Source: Sorghum bicolor (Eukaryota; Streptophyta; Magnoliopsida; Poales; Poaceae). Taken from it: a stretch of 64,000 bases of DNA. The position numbers and the translations under genes were made by a program. Shown here one piece after another: positions 13,317-26,047 of this stretch; position 1 is the first letter of the stretch; every line of letters starts with the position of its first letter. The notes beneath the pieces are model-generated. The model saw only the letters and a program-made list of their open reading frames with translations, searched no databases and had not been told where the DNA came from. Location: NCBI RefSeq assembly GCF_000003195.3, contig NC_012877.2, positions 30,612,966-30,676,965 on the forward strand. The letters are read 5' to 3'.

Positions 13317-14254
13317 ATTGAATGGGTCAAAATAGAACTAAAACAAAGATTCTACAAGTAGAGATATATAGACTCATTGGACAGTCTACATAGTCAGGGA
13401 ACATCGAAAGAGAATTTATCTTAAATTGAGAAATAAATAGATAATGGTGATTTATTATGTATGAATGACATATGTATGACATCAGCATAATATTTAATTA
13501 CTAAAATAATGCTCATCTTTAATTTACCATGCATGCGTGACGCTCATTAGTTACTGGTGGCGATGGAAGACTGCTATTGCACGACTTGCATCTACTGAAC
13601 ATGATTACAGTGTCCAAAAAAAAAACTTGTATAGAGCAGCGCTTGATTTGTAGAAAAAGATGGTCTACACGTAATAAGACTCCTGACTCCATGGACTGCA
13701 ACGACGTATCTCCAGCGACCTCGAGAAAGAAGACCTATGGCTTTGGCAATCTATTAATAGGGAAGTAGCATGGATTGTATGAAAATTACCTAGGGCTCGA
13801 CGGATGGATGATCGCTTCCTGCGTGGGTTCGGTGGAGAAGCAACAAGCGGCCACGGCAACTTGGGCGGACAAGTTTGGCTACTCGACATGGTGGCGAACA
13901 CTTAGTGACTTCGTGACTTGATGTTTAGCTTGCTGAATGAGAGATCAGGTACTGAACGGAAAGAAAATAAGAAGCGAATCAAATGATGAGTACTGAACAA
14001 AGAGGGAGTCACGCACCAGAAGAGACGATGATGATGATCACAGGCGATGGACTGGAGAGATGACGAAAAAAAAATATAATTTACTGCCGTGGAATTCCCA
14101 GACTAGGAGCTCCATTTACGGTATTTTTGTGTTTCTCCTAAGAGGTTGGTACATATATATAGGAAGGAAAACTCTCCACATCTATATCAACTAGCAATAT
14201 GGTACTAATTAATGTTGCATCTTCCACCTTTACTAATAGGCCTAATTAATTATT
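13317..14254. other. Loop region between inverted-repeat arms
   Basis: About 940 bp without satellite. I see no recognised domain. A 78-codon frame on the minus strand (13665-13901), rich in Pro, Ser and Arg, could be chance or a fragment of a captured gene. On the minus strand it follows the TATA-like motif at about 14150-14165. Confidence 0.5.
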
Positions 14255-14952
14255 AAAGCCCACTAGTAAAAAAAAATACATTGGCATTTGAGATCATGGC
14301 TTGGACGTTGGGGTAAAAAGAAAGATTTATTATTAATTATTTTTGTGAATAAAATATTTCTAGAAAGTCTAGAATTATTATTTAAGTCATGAAAAATATT
14401 TCAAAAGCTCTAAAAATTTGGAAAAATTTCTCGGAGATATTATGAAATACGAGGAACCCAAATAAAGTATTTGGAACTCATGATAAGATAATTCAGAGCA
14501 TCTAAAAAATAGATTATGCTCACAGTCAAGTGGGAACAAGTTCCACAAAAAATGTTGGAATAATTCTTGGTCAGTTTTTACAGATTGGTTGACGGATAAG
14601 GAACTGGAAGGAGTGATTTGAAATAAAAGATTTTGAGAAACTCCAAATGAAAGCATAAGCTGAGAATCAAGGAGTTTGATTGTAGGAAAAGGGAAAGACG
14701 TGTCAGACGAGTATGATCGACCTACTAATTAAATGCATTTTAAAGATTTTTTTTTCTCACTCTCAATACACAAAGGAGCAACAAACAAACATCATATTAA
14801 AACATATGGACCAGCATGTATGCACAACAATGTTGCTAAACCCTATGATAAATTTTAATTTAATAAAAAATATTTTTTTCTATATTTTTATGAGCACAAA
14901 ACTACACAATTAAATTATTTTCTTCTATTTTGAAAACTTGCAAAAATTTAGG
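14255..14952 (-). repeat. Inverted-repeat arm 2
   Basis: Partner of 12634-13316 in opposite orientation. It extends to GGGTGTTACA at 14951-14960, which is the outer terminus of the insertion (TGTAACACCC on the minus strand). Confidence 0.85.
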
Positions 14953-14960
14953 GTGTTACA

Positions 14961-17900
14961 CAACTGGACCGAAGCGAGATTCCATATGACAAACTTCAGC
15001 TAGTAGTTCCATCGGGTGCCTCTAGCAGTTCCATCGGGTGTGTCCACATTGATTTCTAAGCATATGGTACGTTGCATGCAAATCGTGCGCCTATCATACA
15101 CCAAGATGAGAACTATCTCCAAACAGACCAAATCGAGCTTCCACTGAGCCTCTTCACCAAGGAGTACCACCGGGTGCGTCCAAAATGGTTTCTTAGATTA
15201 TGGTGCATTAGGTGCAAACCGTGCACCTATCTTGCACCAAAACTAACACTATCTCCAAATGGACCAAAGCAAAATTCCATATGACGCACATCATCTAGGA
15301 GTTCTATCGGGAGTGTCCGAATTGATTTCTGAGCATATGCTATGTTCCATGCAAACCATGCACCTATCTTGCATCAAGATTAGCACTATATCGAAACAGA
15401 CCAAACCGAGCTTTCACTTGAGCCTCTTCACCTTGGAGTACAATCGGGCGCTTCCACAATGGTTTCGACCCTATGGTGCATTAGGCGCAAACCGTGCACC
15501 TATCTCGCACTGAAACTAACATTGTCTCTAAATAGACCAAAGCGAGACTCCATATGACACACATCATCTAAGAGTTCTATTGGGTGCGTATAAATTGATT
15601 TCTAGGCACATGGTATGTTACATGCAAACAGTGCACCTATCTTACATCAAGATTAGCACTATCTCCAAACAGACCAAATCGAGCTTCCACATCAGCCTCT
15701 TCACTAAGGAGTATCATCGGGTGCTTCTACAATGGTGTCTAAGCTTATGGTGCATTACGCGCAAACCATGTACCTATCTTGCACTGATACTAACATTGTC
15801 TCCAAACGGACCGAAGCGAGATTTTATATGACACACATTATCTAGGAGTTCTATCGGTGCGTCAAAATTGATTTCCGAGCATATGGAACGTTCCATGCAA
15901 ACCGTGCACCTACCTTGCATCAAGACTAGCACTATATCCAAATCGAGCTTCTACTTGAGCCCCTCTACCTAGGAGTAACATCACGTGCGTCCAAAATGGT
16001 TTCTTAGCCTATGGTGCATTAGGCACAAACCGTGTACCTATCTTGCACCGGAACTAACACTATCTCCAAAGAGACCGAAGTGAGATTCTATATGACACAC
16101 GTCAACTAGGAGTTCTATTGGGTGCTTCCAAATAGATTACTAAGCATATAGTACGTTCCATGTAATTCGTGCACCTATCTTGCATCAAGATTAGCACTAT
16201 CTCAAAATCGAGCTTCCACTTGAGCCCCTTTACCTAGGAGTACCATCGTGTGCGTCCAAAACGGTTTCATTAGGCACAAACCATGTACCTATCTTGCACC
16301 GAAACTAACACTATCTCCAAAGAGACCGAAGTGAGATTCTATATGACACACGTCATCTAGGAGTCTATTGGGGTGCGTCCAAATGGATTTCTTAGCATAT
16401 GGTACGTTCCATGCAAACCGTGCACCTATCTTCCATCAAGATTAGCACTATCTCCAAACAGATCGAACCGACCTTCCACTTGAGCCTCTTCACCTAGGAG
16501 TATTATCGGGTGCTTCCACAATGGTTTCTGAGCCTATGGTGCATTATGCGCAAACCATGCACCAATCTTGCACCTAAACTAACATTGTATCCGAACAAAT
16601 TGAAGCAAGATTCCACATGACACACATGATCTAGGAGTTCTATCGGGTGCGTCCAAATTGATTTCCGAGAATATGGTACGTTCCATGCAAACGTACACCT
16701 ATCTCGCATCAAGATTTGCACTATCTCCAAATAGACCAAACCGAGCTTTCACTTGATCCTCTTCACCTAGGAGTACCATTGGGAACTTTCACAATGGTTT
16801 CTGACCCTGTGGTGCACTGGGCATAAACCATGCACCTATCTTGCACCGAAACTAATACTATCTCCTACTGGACTAAAGCGAGATACCATATGATATAATT
16901 CATCAGGTGCATCTACAGTTCCATCGGGTTTTTCCAAATTGATTTCTAAGCATATGGTATGTTCCATGCAAACCATGCACCTATCTTGCATCAAGATTAG
17001 AACTATCTCCAAACAGACAGAACCAAGATTCCACTTGAGCCTCTTCACCAAAGAGTACCATCGTGTGCGTCCAAAATAGTTTCTTAGACTATGGTGCATT
17101 AGGCACAAACCGTGTACCTATCTTGTACCGAAACTAACACTATCTCTAAAGAGACCGAAGTGAGATTCTATATGACACATGTCATCTAGGAGTTCTATTG
17201 GGTGCTTCCAAATATATTTCTAAGCATATGGTACGTTCGATGCAATTCGTGCACCTATCTTGCATCAAGTTTAGCACTATCTCCAAACAAAGCAAACTGA
17301 GCTTCCACTTGAGCCCCTTTACATAGGAGTATCATCGGATGCATCCAAAATGGTTTCTTAGACTATGATGCATTAGGCGCAAACTGTGTACCTATCTTGC
17401 ACCAAAACTAACTTGTCTCCAAACAGATCAAAGCGAGATTCCATATGACACATATCATCTGGGAGTTCTATTGGGTGCGTCCAAATGGATTTCTTAGCAT
17501 ATGATATGTTCCATGCAAACTATGTACCTATCTTGCATTAAGATTAGCACTATCTCCAAACAGATCGAACTGACCTTCCACTTGAGCCTCTTCACCTAGG
17601 AATATCATCGGGTGCTTCCATAATGGTTTCTGAGGCTATGGTGCATTATGCGCAAACCATGCACCAATCTTGCACCTAAACTAACATAGTCTCCAAACAA
17701 GTTGAAGCCAGATTCCATATGACACACATGATCTAGGAGTTCTATCGGGTGCGTCCAAATTGATTTCAGAGAATACGGTACGTTCCATGCAAACCGTACA
17801 CCTATCTTTCATAAAGATTAGCACTATCTCCAAACAGATCGAATCGAGCTTTCACTTGAGCCTCTTCACCTAGGAGTACCATCAGGAACTTCCAGAACGG

Positions 17901-20900
17901 TTTCTGAGCCTATGGTGCACTAGGCACAAACCATGCAACTATCTTGCACCGAAACTAATACTATCTCCAACTGGACCGAAGCGAGATTCCATATGATACA
18001 CTTCATCTAGTAGTTCCATCGGGTGCATCTACAGTTTCATCGAGTTTGTCTAAATTGATTTCTGAGCATATGGTATGTTCCATGCAAACCATGCACCTAT
18101 CTTGCATCAAGATTAGAACTATCTCCAAACAGACAGAACCTAGATTCCACTTGAGCCTCTTCACTAAGGAGTACCATCGTGTGCGTCCAAAATAGTTTCT
18201 TAGCCTATGGTGCATTAGGCACAAATCGTGTACCTATCTTGCACCGAAACTAACACAATCTCCCAAGAGACCGAAGTGAGATTCTATATGACACACATCA
18301 TCTAGGAGTTCTATTGGGTGCTTCCAAATATATTTCAAAGCATATGGTATGTTCCTTGCAATTCGTGCACCTATCTTGCATCAAGATTAGCACTATCTCC
18401 AAACAAAGCAAACTAAGCATCCACTTGAGCCCCTTTACCTAAGGTGCATCCAAAATGGTTTCTTAGCCTATGATGCATTTGGCACAAACTGTGTACCTAT
18501 CTTGCACCAAAACTAACTCTGTCTCCAAACAGACCAAAGCGAGATTCCATATGAGACATGTCATTTAGGAGTTCTATTGGGGTGCGTCCAAATGGATTTC
18601 TTAGCATATGGTATGTTCCATGCAAACCGTGCACCTATCTTGCATCAAGATTAGCACAATCTCCAAACAGATCGAACCGACCTTCCACTTGAGCCTCTTC
18701 ACCTAGGAGTATTATCGGGTGCTTCCATAATGGTTTCCGAGCCTATGGTGCATTATGCGCAAACCATGCACCAATCTTGCACCTAAACTAACACTGTCTC
18801 CAAACAGATTGAAGCAAGATTCCATATGACACACATGATCTAGGTGTTCTATCGGGTGCGTCCAAATTGATTTTCGAGAATATGGTATGTTCCATGCAAA
18901 CCATACACCTATCTTGCATCAAGATTAGCACTATCTCCAAACAGACCGAACCGAGCTTTCACTTGAGCCTCTTCACCTAGGAGTACCATCAGGAACTTTC
19001 ACAATGGTTTCTGTGCCTATGGTGCACTGGGGACAAACCATGCACCTATCTTGCACCGAAACTAATACCATCTCCAACTGGACTGAAGCGAGATTCCATA
19101 TGATACACTTCATCTAGTAGTTCCATCGGGTGCATCTACAGTTCCATCAGGTGTGTCCAAATTGATCTCTGAGCATATGGTATGTTCCATTCAAACCGTG
19201 CACCTATCTTGCATCAAGATTAGAACTATCTCCAAACAGACAGAACCAAGATTCAACTTGAGTGCTTCACCAAGGACTATCATCGTGTGCATCCAAAATA
19301 GTTTCTTAGCCTATGGTGCATTGGCCACAAACCGTGTACCTATCTTGCACCAAAACTAATACTATGTCCAAAGAGACTGAAGTTAGATTCTATGTGACAC
19401 AGGTCATCTAGGAGTTCTATTGGGTGCTTCTAAATATATTTCTAAGCATATGGTACGTTCCATGCAATTCGTGCACCTATCTTGCATCAAGATTAGCACT
19501 ATCTCCAAACAAACCAAACTGAGCTTCCCCTTGATCCCCTTTACCCAGGAATATCATCAGGTGCATCCAAAATGGTTTCTTAGCCTATGATGCATTAGGC
19601 GCAAACTATGTAGCTATCTTGCACCAAAACTAACTCCGTCTCCAAACAGACCGAAGCGAGGTTCCATATGACACATATCATTTAGGAGTTCTATAGGGGT
19701 GCGTCCAAATGGATTTCTTAGCATATGGTATGCTCCATGCAAATCGTGCACCTATCTTGCATCAAGATTAGCATTATCTCCAAACAGATCGAACTGAGCT
19801 TCCACTTGAGCCTCTTCACCTAGGAGTATTATCGGGTGCTTCCATAATGTTTTTCGAGCCTATGGTGCATTATGCGCAAACTATGCACCAATCTTGCACC
19901 TAAACTAACACTGTCTCCAAACAGATTGAAGCAAGATTCCATATGACACACATGATCTAGGAGTTCTATCGGGTGCGTCCAAATTGATTTCCGAGAATAT
20001 GGTATGTTCCATGCAAACCGTACACCTATCTTGCATCAAGATTAGCACTATCTCCAAACAGACCGAACCGAGCTTTCACTTGAGCCTCTTCACCTAGGAG
20101 TTCCATTGGGAACTTTCACAACGGTTTCTCAGCCTATGATGCACTGGGCACAAACCATGCACCTATCTTGCAACGAAACTAATACTATCTCCAACTGGAC
20201 CGAAGTGAGATTCCATATGATACACTTCATCTAGTAGTTCCATCGGGTGCATCTACAGTTCCATCGGTTTGTCCAAATTGATTTTTGAACATATGGTATG
20301 TTCCATGCAAACCATGCACCTATCTTGCATGAAAATTAGAACTATCTCCAAACAGACAGAACCAAGATTCCACTTGAGCCTCTTCACCAAGGAGTACCAT
20401 CGTGTGCGTCCAAAATAGTTTCTTAGCCTATGGTGCATTAGGCACAAACCGTGTACCTATCTTGCACCGAAACTAACACTATCTCCCAAGAGACCGAAGT
20501 GAAATTCTATATGACACACATCATCTAGGAGTTTTATTAGGTGCTTCCAAATATATTTCGTAGCATATGGTATGTTGCATGCAATTCGTGCACCTATCTT
20601 GCATCAAGATTAGCACTATCTCCAAACAAAGCAAACTAAGCTTCCACTTGAGCCCCTTTACCTAAGGTGCATCCAAAATGGTTTCTTAGCCTATGATGCA
20701 TTTGGCGCAAACTGTGTACCTATCTTGCACCAAAACTAACTCTGTCTCCAAACAGACCAAAGCGAGATTCCATATGAGACATGTCATTTAGGAGTTCTAT
20801 TGGGGTGCGTCCAAATGGATTTCTTAGCATATGGTATGTTCCATGCAAACCGTGCACCTATCTTGCATCAAGATTAGCACAATCTCCAAATAGATCGAAC

Positions 20901-23073
20901 CGACCTTCCACTTGAGCCTCTTCACCTAGGAGTATTATCGGGTGCTTCCATAATGGTTTCCGAGCCTATGGTGCATTATGCGCAAACCATGCACCAATAT
21001 TGCACCTAAACTAACACTGTCTCCAAACAGATTGAAGCAAGATTCCATAGGACACACATGATCTAGGTGTTCTATCGGGTGCGTCCAAATTGATTTCCGA
21101 GAATATGATATGTTCCATGCAAACCATACACCTATCTTGCATCAAGATTAGCACTATCTCCAAACAGATCGAACCGAGCTTTCACTTAAGCCTCTTCACC
21201 TAGGAGTACCATCGGGAACATACACAATGGTTTCTGTGCCTATGGTGCACTGGGGACAAACCATGCACCTATCTTGCACCGAAACTAATACCATCTCCAA
21301 CTGGACTGAAGCGAGATTCCATATGATACACTTCATCTAGTAGTTCCATCGGGTGCATCTACAGTTCCATCAGGTGTGTCCAACTTGATCTCTGAGCATA
21401 TGGTATGTTCCATTCAAACCGTGCACCTATCTTGCATCAAGATTAGAACTATCTCCAAATAGACAGAACCAAGATTCCACTTGAGCGCTTCACCAAGGAC
21501 TATCATCGTGTGCATCCAAAATAGTTTCTTAGCCTATGGTGCATTGGGCACAAACCGTGTACCTATCTTGCACCAAAACTAACACTATGTCCAAAGAGAC
21601 TGAAGTTAGATTCTATGTGACACACGTCATCTAGGAGTTCTATTGGGTGCTTCTAAATATATTTCTAAGCATATGGTACGTTCCATGCAATTCGTGCACC
21701 TATCTTGCATCAAGATTAGCACTATCTCCAAACAAACCAAACTGAGCTTCCCCTTGATCCCCTTTACCCAGGAGTATCATCAGGTGCATCCAAAATGGTT
21801 TCTTAGCCTATGATGCATTAGGCGCAAACTATGTAGCTATCTTGCACCAAAACTCACTCCGTCTCCAAACAGACCGAAGCGAGATTCCATATGACACATG
21901 TCATTTAGGAGTTCTATAGGGGTGCGTCCAAATGGATTTCTTAGCATATGGTATGTTCCATGCAAATCGTGCACCTATCTTGCATCAAGATTAGCATTGT
22001 CTCCAAACAGATCGAACTGAGCTTCCACTTGAGCCTCTTCACCTAGGAGTATTATCGGGTGCTTCCATAATGTTTTTCGAGCCTATGGTGCATTATGCGC
22101 AAACTATGCACCAATCTTGCACCTAAACTAACACTGTCTCCAAACAGATTGAAGCAAGATTCCATATGACACACATGATCTAGGAGTTCTATCGGGTGCG
22201 TCCAAATTGATTTCCGAGAATATGGTATGTTCCATGCAAACCGTACACCTATCTTGCATCAAGATTAGCACTATCTCCAAACAGACCGAACCGAGCTTTC
22301 ACTTGAGCCTCTTCACCTAGGAGTTCCATTGGGAACTTTCACAACGGTTTCTCAGCCTATGGTGCACTGGGCACAAACCATGCACCTATCTTGCAACGAA
22401 ACTAATACTATCTCCAACTGGACTGAAGTGAGATTCCATATGATACACTTCATCTAGTAGTTCCATCGGGTGCATCTACAGTTCCATCGGTTTGTCCAAA
22501 TTGATTTTTGAACATATGGTATGTTCCATGCAAACCATGCACCTATCTTGCATGAAAATTAGAACTATCTCCAAACAGATAGAACCAAGATTCCACTTGA
22601 GCCTCTTCACCAAGGAGTACCATCGTGTGCGTCCAAAATAGTTTCTTAGCCTATGGTGCATTAGGCACAAACCGTGTACCTATCTTGCACCGAAACTAAC
22701 ACTATCTCCAAAGAGACCGAAGTGAGATTCTATATGACACACATCATCTAGGAGTTCTATTAGGTGCTTCCAAATATATTTCGAAGCATATGGTATGTTC
22801 CATGCAATTCGTGCACCTATCTTGCATCAAGATTAGCACTATCTCCAAACAAAGCAAACTAAGCTTCCACTTGAGCCCCTTTACCTAAGCTGCATCCAAA
22901 ATGGTTTCTTAGCCTATGATGCATTTGGCGCAAACTGTGTACCTATCTTGCACCAAAACTAACTCTGTCTCCAAACAGACCAAAGCGAGATTCCATATGA
23001 GACATGTCATTTAGGAGTTCTATTGGGGTGCGTCCAAATGGATTTCTTAGCATATGGTATGTTCCATGCAAAC
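14961..23073 (+). repeat. Satellite array, forward orientation, block 3, with ~1.11 kb HOR
   Basis: Forward A/B satellite. From about 16.9 kb a regular higher-order repeat is visible. The variant TGATACACTTCATCTAGTAG recurs at 17994, 19101, 20218, 21324 and 22441, with a degenerate copy at 16891. Spacings alternate about 1,107 and 1,117 bp, so the eight-monomer unit is ~1.11 kb and a two-unit repeat is ~2.22 kb. 14961 to about 16.6 kb is instead a third copy of the ~2.01 kb repeat seen at 8.4-12.4 kb. Element A interrupts the array at 23073. Confidence 0.88.
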
Positions 23074-23494
23074 TGTTGACGGTCGTTAATGCTCACATTT
23101 AACTGTCAACCAATCATGGAAAAAGATCTAAATGGAACCAACACCTTGACTTAGGGTTTTATTTGACAGAATTCCACGAGTTTAGTGTTTGTCTATTTCT
23201 ACAGGGGGTTATCACGAAATATGAAAGAAAGGCCCACACATCGGGTTTACATAGAGATATTAACGTGTCGCGCAATTTTCTATCATCTAGAAGACTCCAG
23301 AAGCCACGGGAACGAACGGAAAGGAAATCGGGCTCGGAGGCAGGGCGCTCGCCCAACTCTCCTGGTCGCCCGCCCAGCTATAGTGCCCAATCAGGACACG
23401 TTTCGCGGATTATGCTCCACCGACCTAAAGGATCATGGTAAACCGTGCGATCAATGTCGGTTTGATCCGACGGCCCTGATTCACTTGAAGGGAC

Positions 23495-23501
23495 TATAAA
23501 A
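23495..23501 (+). promoter_or_regulatory. TATA box in element A 5' LTR
   Basis: TATAAAA in GGGACTATAAAA. The same motif with the same context occurs in the 3' LTR (29843) and in both LTRs of element C (50983, 57659). Confidence 0.65.
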
Positions 23502-23587
23502 TCAGACCCCCTGGCCCCTGGAGATCATACCTCTTCTACAGAATCAAAGCTAGGGTTTCAATTCTTCATCCAAGTAGAGAGGATCCC

Positions 23588-23667
23588 TCTAGTTCTTCTA
23601 GTTCTAGTTCTAGTTCATCTAGTTCTAGTTCTAGTTCCTCTAGTTCTAGTTCTAGTTAGTTCTAGTT
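23588..23667 (+). repeat. TCTAGT-type simple repeat in LTR
   Basis: Imperfect hexamer array built from CTAGTT / CTAGTTC units, just downstream of the transcribed-region start. The copy in the 3' LTR (about 29935-30009) is shorter, as expected for slippage. Confidence 0.85.
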
Positions 23668-24341
23668 GTAATCTAGAAAATAGGGAGAGAGAAGAGGAGA
23701 GCGGAGGAGGTGGAGCCGGATCTGTCGGATTTTCCTCAACATTGTACTTTTTGCAGCAACTGGTTCGTTCTTGATCGTTCTCCAGGTTCTTCAATTCCTA
23801 ATTCCTGAGTTCTTTTATTACTTTTATTTACATTCAAGTTATTTATTGGATTCCCGCTTGCATCAAGTGCTCTAATCTTTGCAATATTAGAGTAGTAATT
23901 AATAGATTAGACGTGGTGTTTCGTCTTGCAATTACCTGGAATTGCACCCAATCCTGCGGATTGTTGTGGTAGCCCTAGGGTAGTGACAGCCCTAACGGTC
24001 GACGTATTCCACCACGTTCGGATCGGTGTTTGTAGGACCGTAGTCGGAGCTTCCTAGCCCACTTCTCATCTCTTTCTGTGGTTAGTGTTCTGATGTCCCG
24101 AAATAGATAACCTTGAAGTAATTCTTGATTCTTAGATCAACTAGAGAACTCTCAGGAAACTTCCTCTCTTCCCACCAAAAATAATTATATAGTTATCCTT
24201 GGGCGATCTTGATTCTTAATTAGTACACTCACGTTCTCTGTGGAAAATCGATACTCTGGAATACTCCCGGGTGAAAGCTACATCGGTATCCGTGCGCTTG
24301 CGGATTTTTCTGTTTGCGTTTAAAATACCCAACAAGCTTTC

Positions 24342-24358
24342 TGGCGCCGTTGCTGGGG
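24342..24358 (+). other. Primer-binding site, tRNA-Asp type (element A)
   Basis: TGGCGCCGTTGCTGGGG lies 7 nt after the LTR end. It is complementary to the 3' end of plant tRNA-Asp except for one base (expected TTGCCGGGG). Confidence 0.8.
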
Positions 24359-24368
24359 AACGGTAGCT

Positions 24369-24665
24369 GTGCTAGTTTCGAACCAAGTCGTCCGTGTATC
24401 CTTTTTCTTTTCCTTTTTTACCACACTCACCTTATCACTTTCACCATACCACATGGATTTCACTCTAAGCATTAATGAGCATAGAATTTATTTCATAGCC
24501 ACTTCATTTACTCCATGCTCATATGCAACATCTTCACAATCGATTGGTCTCTCCAACATCACCACATTCAAGATCTCCAACCCCCTCTTCCTTTCTATTC
24601 ATAAAAACTTTAAAAGGGCAGTTGTCGATGCATATGTCTATATTAAATATTGCAGATCTCATTGA
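24369..24665 (+). pseudogene. Truncated remnant of the unrecognised element A/B ORF
   Basis: The last ~70 codons match the C-terminal end of the 307-codon ORF of element B: both contain KNFKxAVVDAYVY and KYCRS immediately before the stop. About 700 bp of the N-terminal part present in element B is missing here, and the upstream codons are leader sequence. Element A therefore carries a deletion form. Function unknown. Confidence 0.7.
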
Positions 24666-26047
24666 GTTGATCTTGATATAGGTCAGCGTTGGAGGGGAAA
24701 CCACTTCGCTGACATAAATTGATGGTTTCCCAAGGATAAGCTTAGTGTCCTAAAACAAGCACTGATCAGATCGTAACATAAGCTTTTAATTATTTGCAAC
24801 ATTACCTTGTGTATTGAGCATATAAGGATAATTGTAAAAAAATTCCTTCGGGTATTCTTATCACTAACCTTTCTAGGATTGGAGCAAGAAGATTGGATGA
24901 ATGACAAGCACAAGGTATGTACAACCAATCATCATACAACATTGAATTAAATTCATCCAAACTTGAATTTTACAAAATTCAAGCTTGGGGGAGTACTTTA
25001 TATAAAAACATCATTTGTCATGTTGCTATGTTGGTTGTCCCTACCTTTGAGACATGCTCAATTTGTTAAATAGTAATCACACTACTTCATCTCCACTTGA
25101 GTAGATCTCTATAAAAGCCATCACGCTACCTTTGTTTATCCTAGTAAGTGTTAGTTTGGAAGTACTGTACATACTTCTACTGGTTTTTAAATTAAGCATG
25201 GTGCTTAGGTTAAACAGCCTTCCTTAATCTAATTAGACATGGAGTCTAGTTTGGTTATTGAACCAAAAACTGCTTGTGTAGACATTGGTATATTTTGTCA
25301 GACTAACTCCTGCAGAAAAAAGAAAACTTTCAATATCGACCTGGCAAGTCTTGAGATAAACTCACATTGGAGACAAAGAGAGACACACATGAAGTTTAAC
25401 AATTTACACAAGGAAGACATAGCTCACAAGAGATGATCCATGGAGGGTGCCACCAACACGATGCACAACTGCAAAGAAAGGAAAGCTTCCATAAGGTAAT
25501 ACTGTACCGTCACTCTTCAAGAAAGGTAACATCTTAAAGTACTTGACTATCACTTCTATAAGCTTCTCCTTGGTTCTGGCGTTCACATGAATAAAAGAGA
25601 CAAACATGTATGATCTACAACTCTAGATTAACCAACCCAATCGATTCAACATGTTTAGTCCTTCCACCTTTGTGATTCCACACTCCTAATCATATTAGCT
25701 AAAATGTTGCACACTCAATCTTTGGAAGATATAAACAAAACATATATATAGATAGATGATCTTTCCATATGGTTGAGCAATCTAATCTGACAAATGTTAA
25801 ATACTACACTTATGATTTTATTATCCATCAACTTTGTCTTGCTCACTATGCTTGAGGTTAGAGAAGAACAAATACACTTTTGGTTCTGTTGGTGTTTTCC
25901 ACCAACAGAGCCCATGCACTTGATCTCTGCCTTGTTTCTATGAGCAGGTACACTTCGAGCAGCATATGAAGGACTTTTACAACTCCCAGACTCCACCAAG
26001 TGAAGAACCTAGATCTACGAGCACAAACACACTGGAGAGACTGGACA
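24666..26047 (+). other. Element A 5' internal module (mostly non-coding)
   Basis: Homologous to 43405-44790 of element B (opposite strand). It contains an inverted repeat (arms CTTGAATTTT and AAAATTCAAG, 24963-24984) directly followed by a polypurine-tract-like AAGCTTGGGGGAG (24981-24993). A 9-bp-stem hairpin follows at 25886-25908. A conserved reading frame on the opposite strand lies at 25404-25607. Confidence 0.65.
25404..25607 (-). other. Conserved antisense reading frame (element A copy)
   Basis: A 67-codon frame antisense to the element. It matches a frame in element B (43843-44178), sharing the residues FLKSDGTV, YGSFPF versus CGSFPF, and VVHRV. No family was recognised. Conservation could simply reflect DNA homology between two related elements, so coding status is doubtful. 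Confidence 0.3.

Larger units (their letters stand above)
12634..14960. mobile_element. Long inverted-repeat insertion, unclassified (LTR-derived or foldback type)
   Basis: AT-rich, non-satellite sequence with two arms of about 690 bp in opposite orientation around a ~940 bp loop. The right end, read on the minus strand, starts TGTAACACCC, and satellite resumes at once at 14961. The left end is lost in the gap, so target-site duplication cannot be tested. Read on the minus strand, the right arm plus loop looks LTR-like, with a TG start and a TATATATA motif near 14160 followed by a leader. One hypothesis is therefore an LTR with an inverted partial copy of itself; the other is a foldback or long-TIR DNA element. 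No transposase is seen. Short frames that recur in both arms are repeats of the same sequence and look non-coding. Confidence 0.7.
23074..24334 (+). repeat. Element A 5' LTR
   Basis: Starts TGTTGACGG and ends ACCCAACA. It contains a TATA box, a TCTAGT-rich simple repeat at about 23588-23667, and a motif near its end (CGTGCGCTTGC) that is also found in the LTRs of elements B and C. It differs from the 3' LTR by roughly 2% by eye, plus repeat-length changes. Confidence 0.92.

Noticed and set aside
12925..14656. Pair of similar frames starting MLSFGVSQNLLF in both inverted-repeat arms
   Set aside because: They are the same DNA repeated in two arms. The copies diverge by frameshift downstream and no domain is recognisable, so duplication explains the similarity better than coding constraint.
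12634..14960. Mutator-, hAT- or CACTA-type DNA transposon
   Set aside because: The terminus TGTAACACCC does not match the usual ends of these superfamilies, no transposase is seen, and no target duplication can be tested because of the gap.
16836..22670. Recurring 60-90 codon frames on the minus strand with MCLMHHRLRNYFGRTRWYS-like peptides, and similar frames throughout the satellite
   Set aside because: They repeat with the monomer/dimer period and appear wherever the satellite happens to lack stops. There is no promoter, domain or start context.
23163..23499. Frames of ~90-105 codons inside the LTRs of elements A and C and their copies
   Set aside because: They overlap promoter and leader sequence in several frames at once, with no conserved start and no domain. 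Ordinary LTR sequence.
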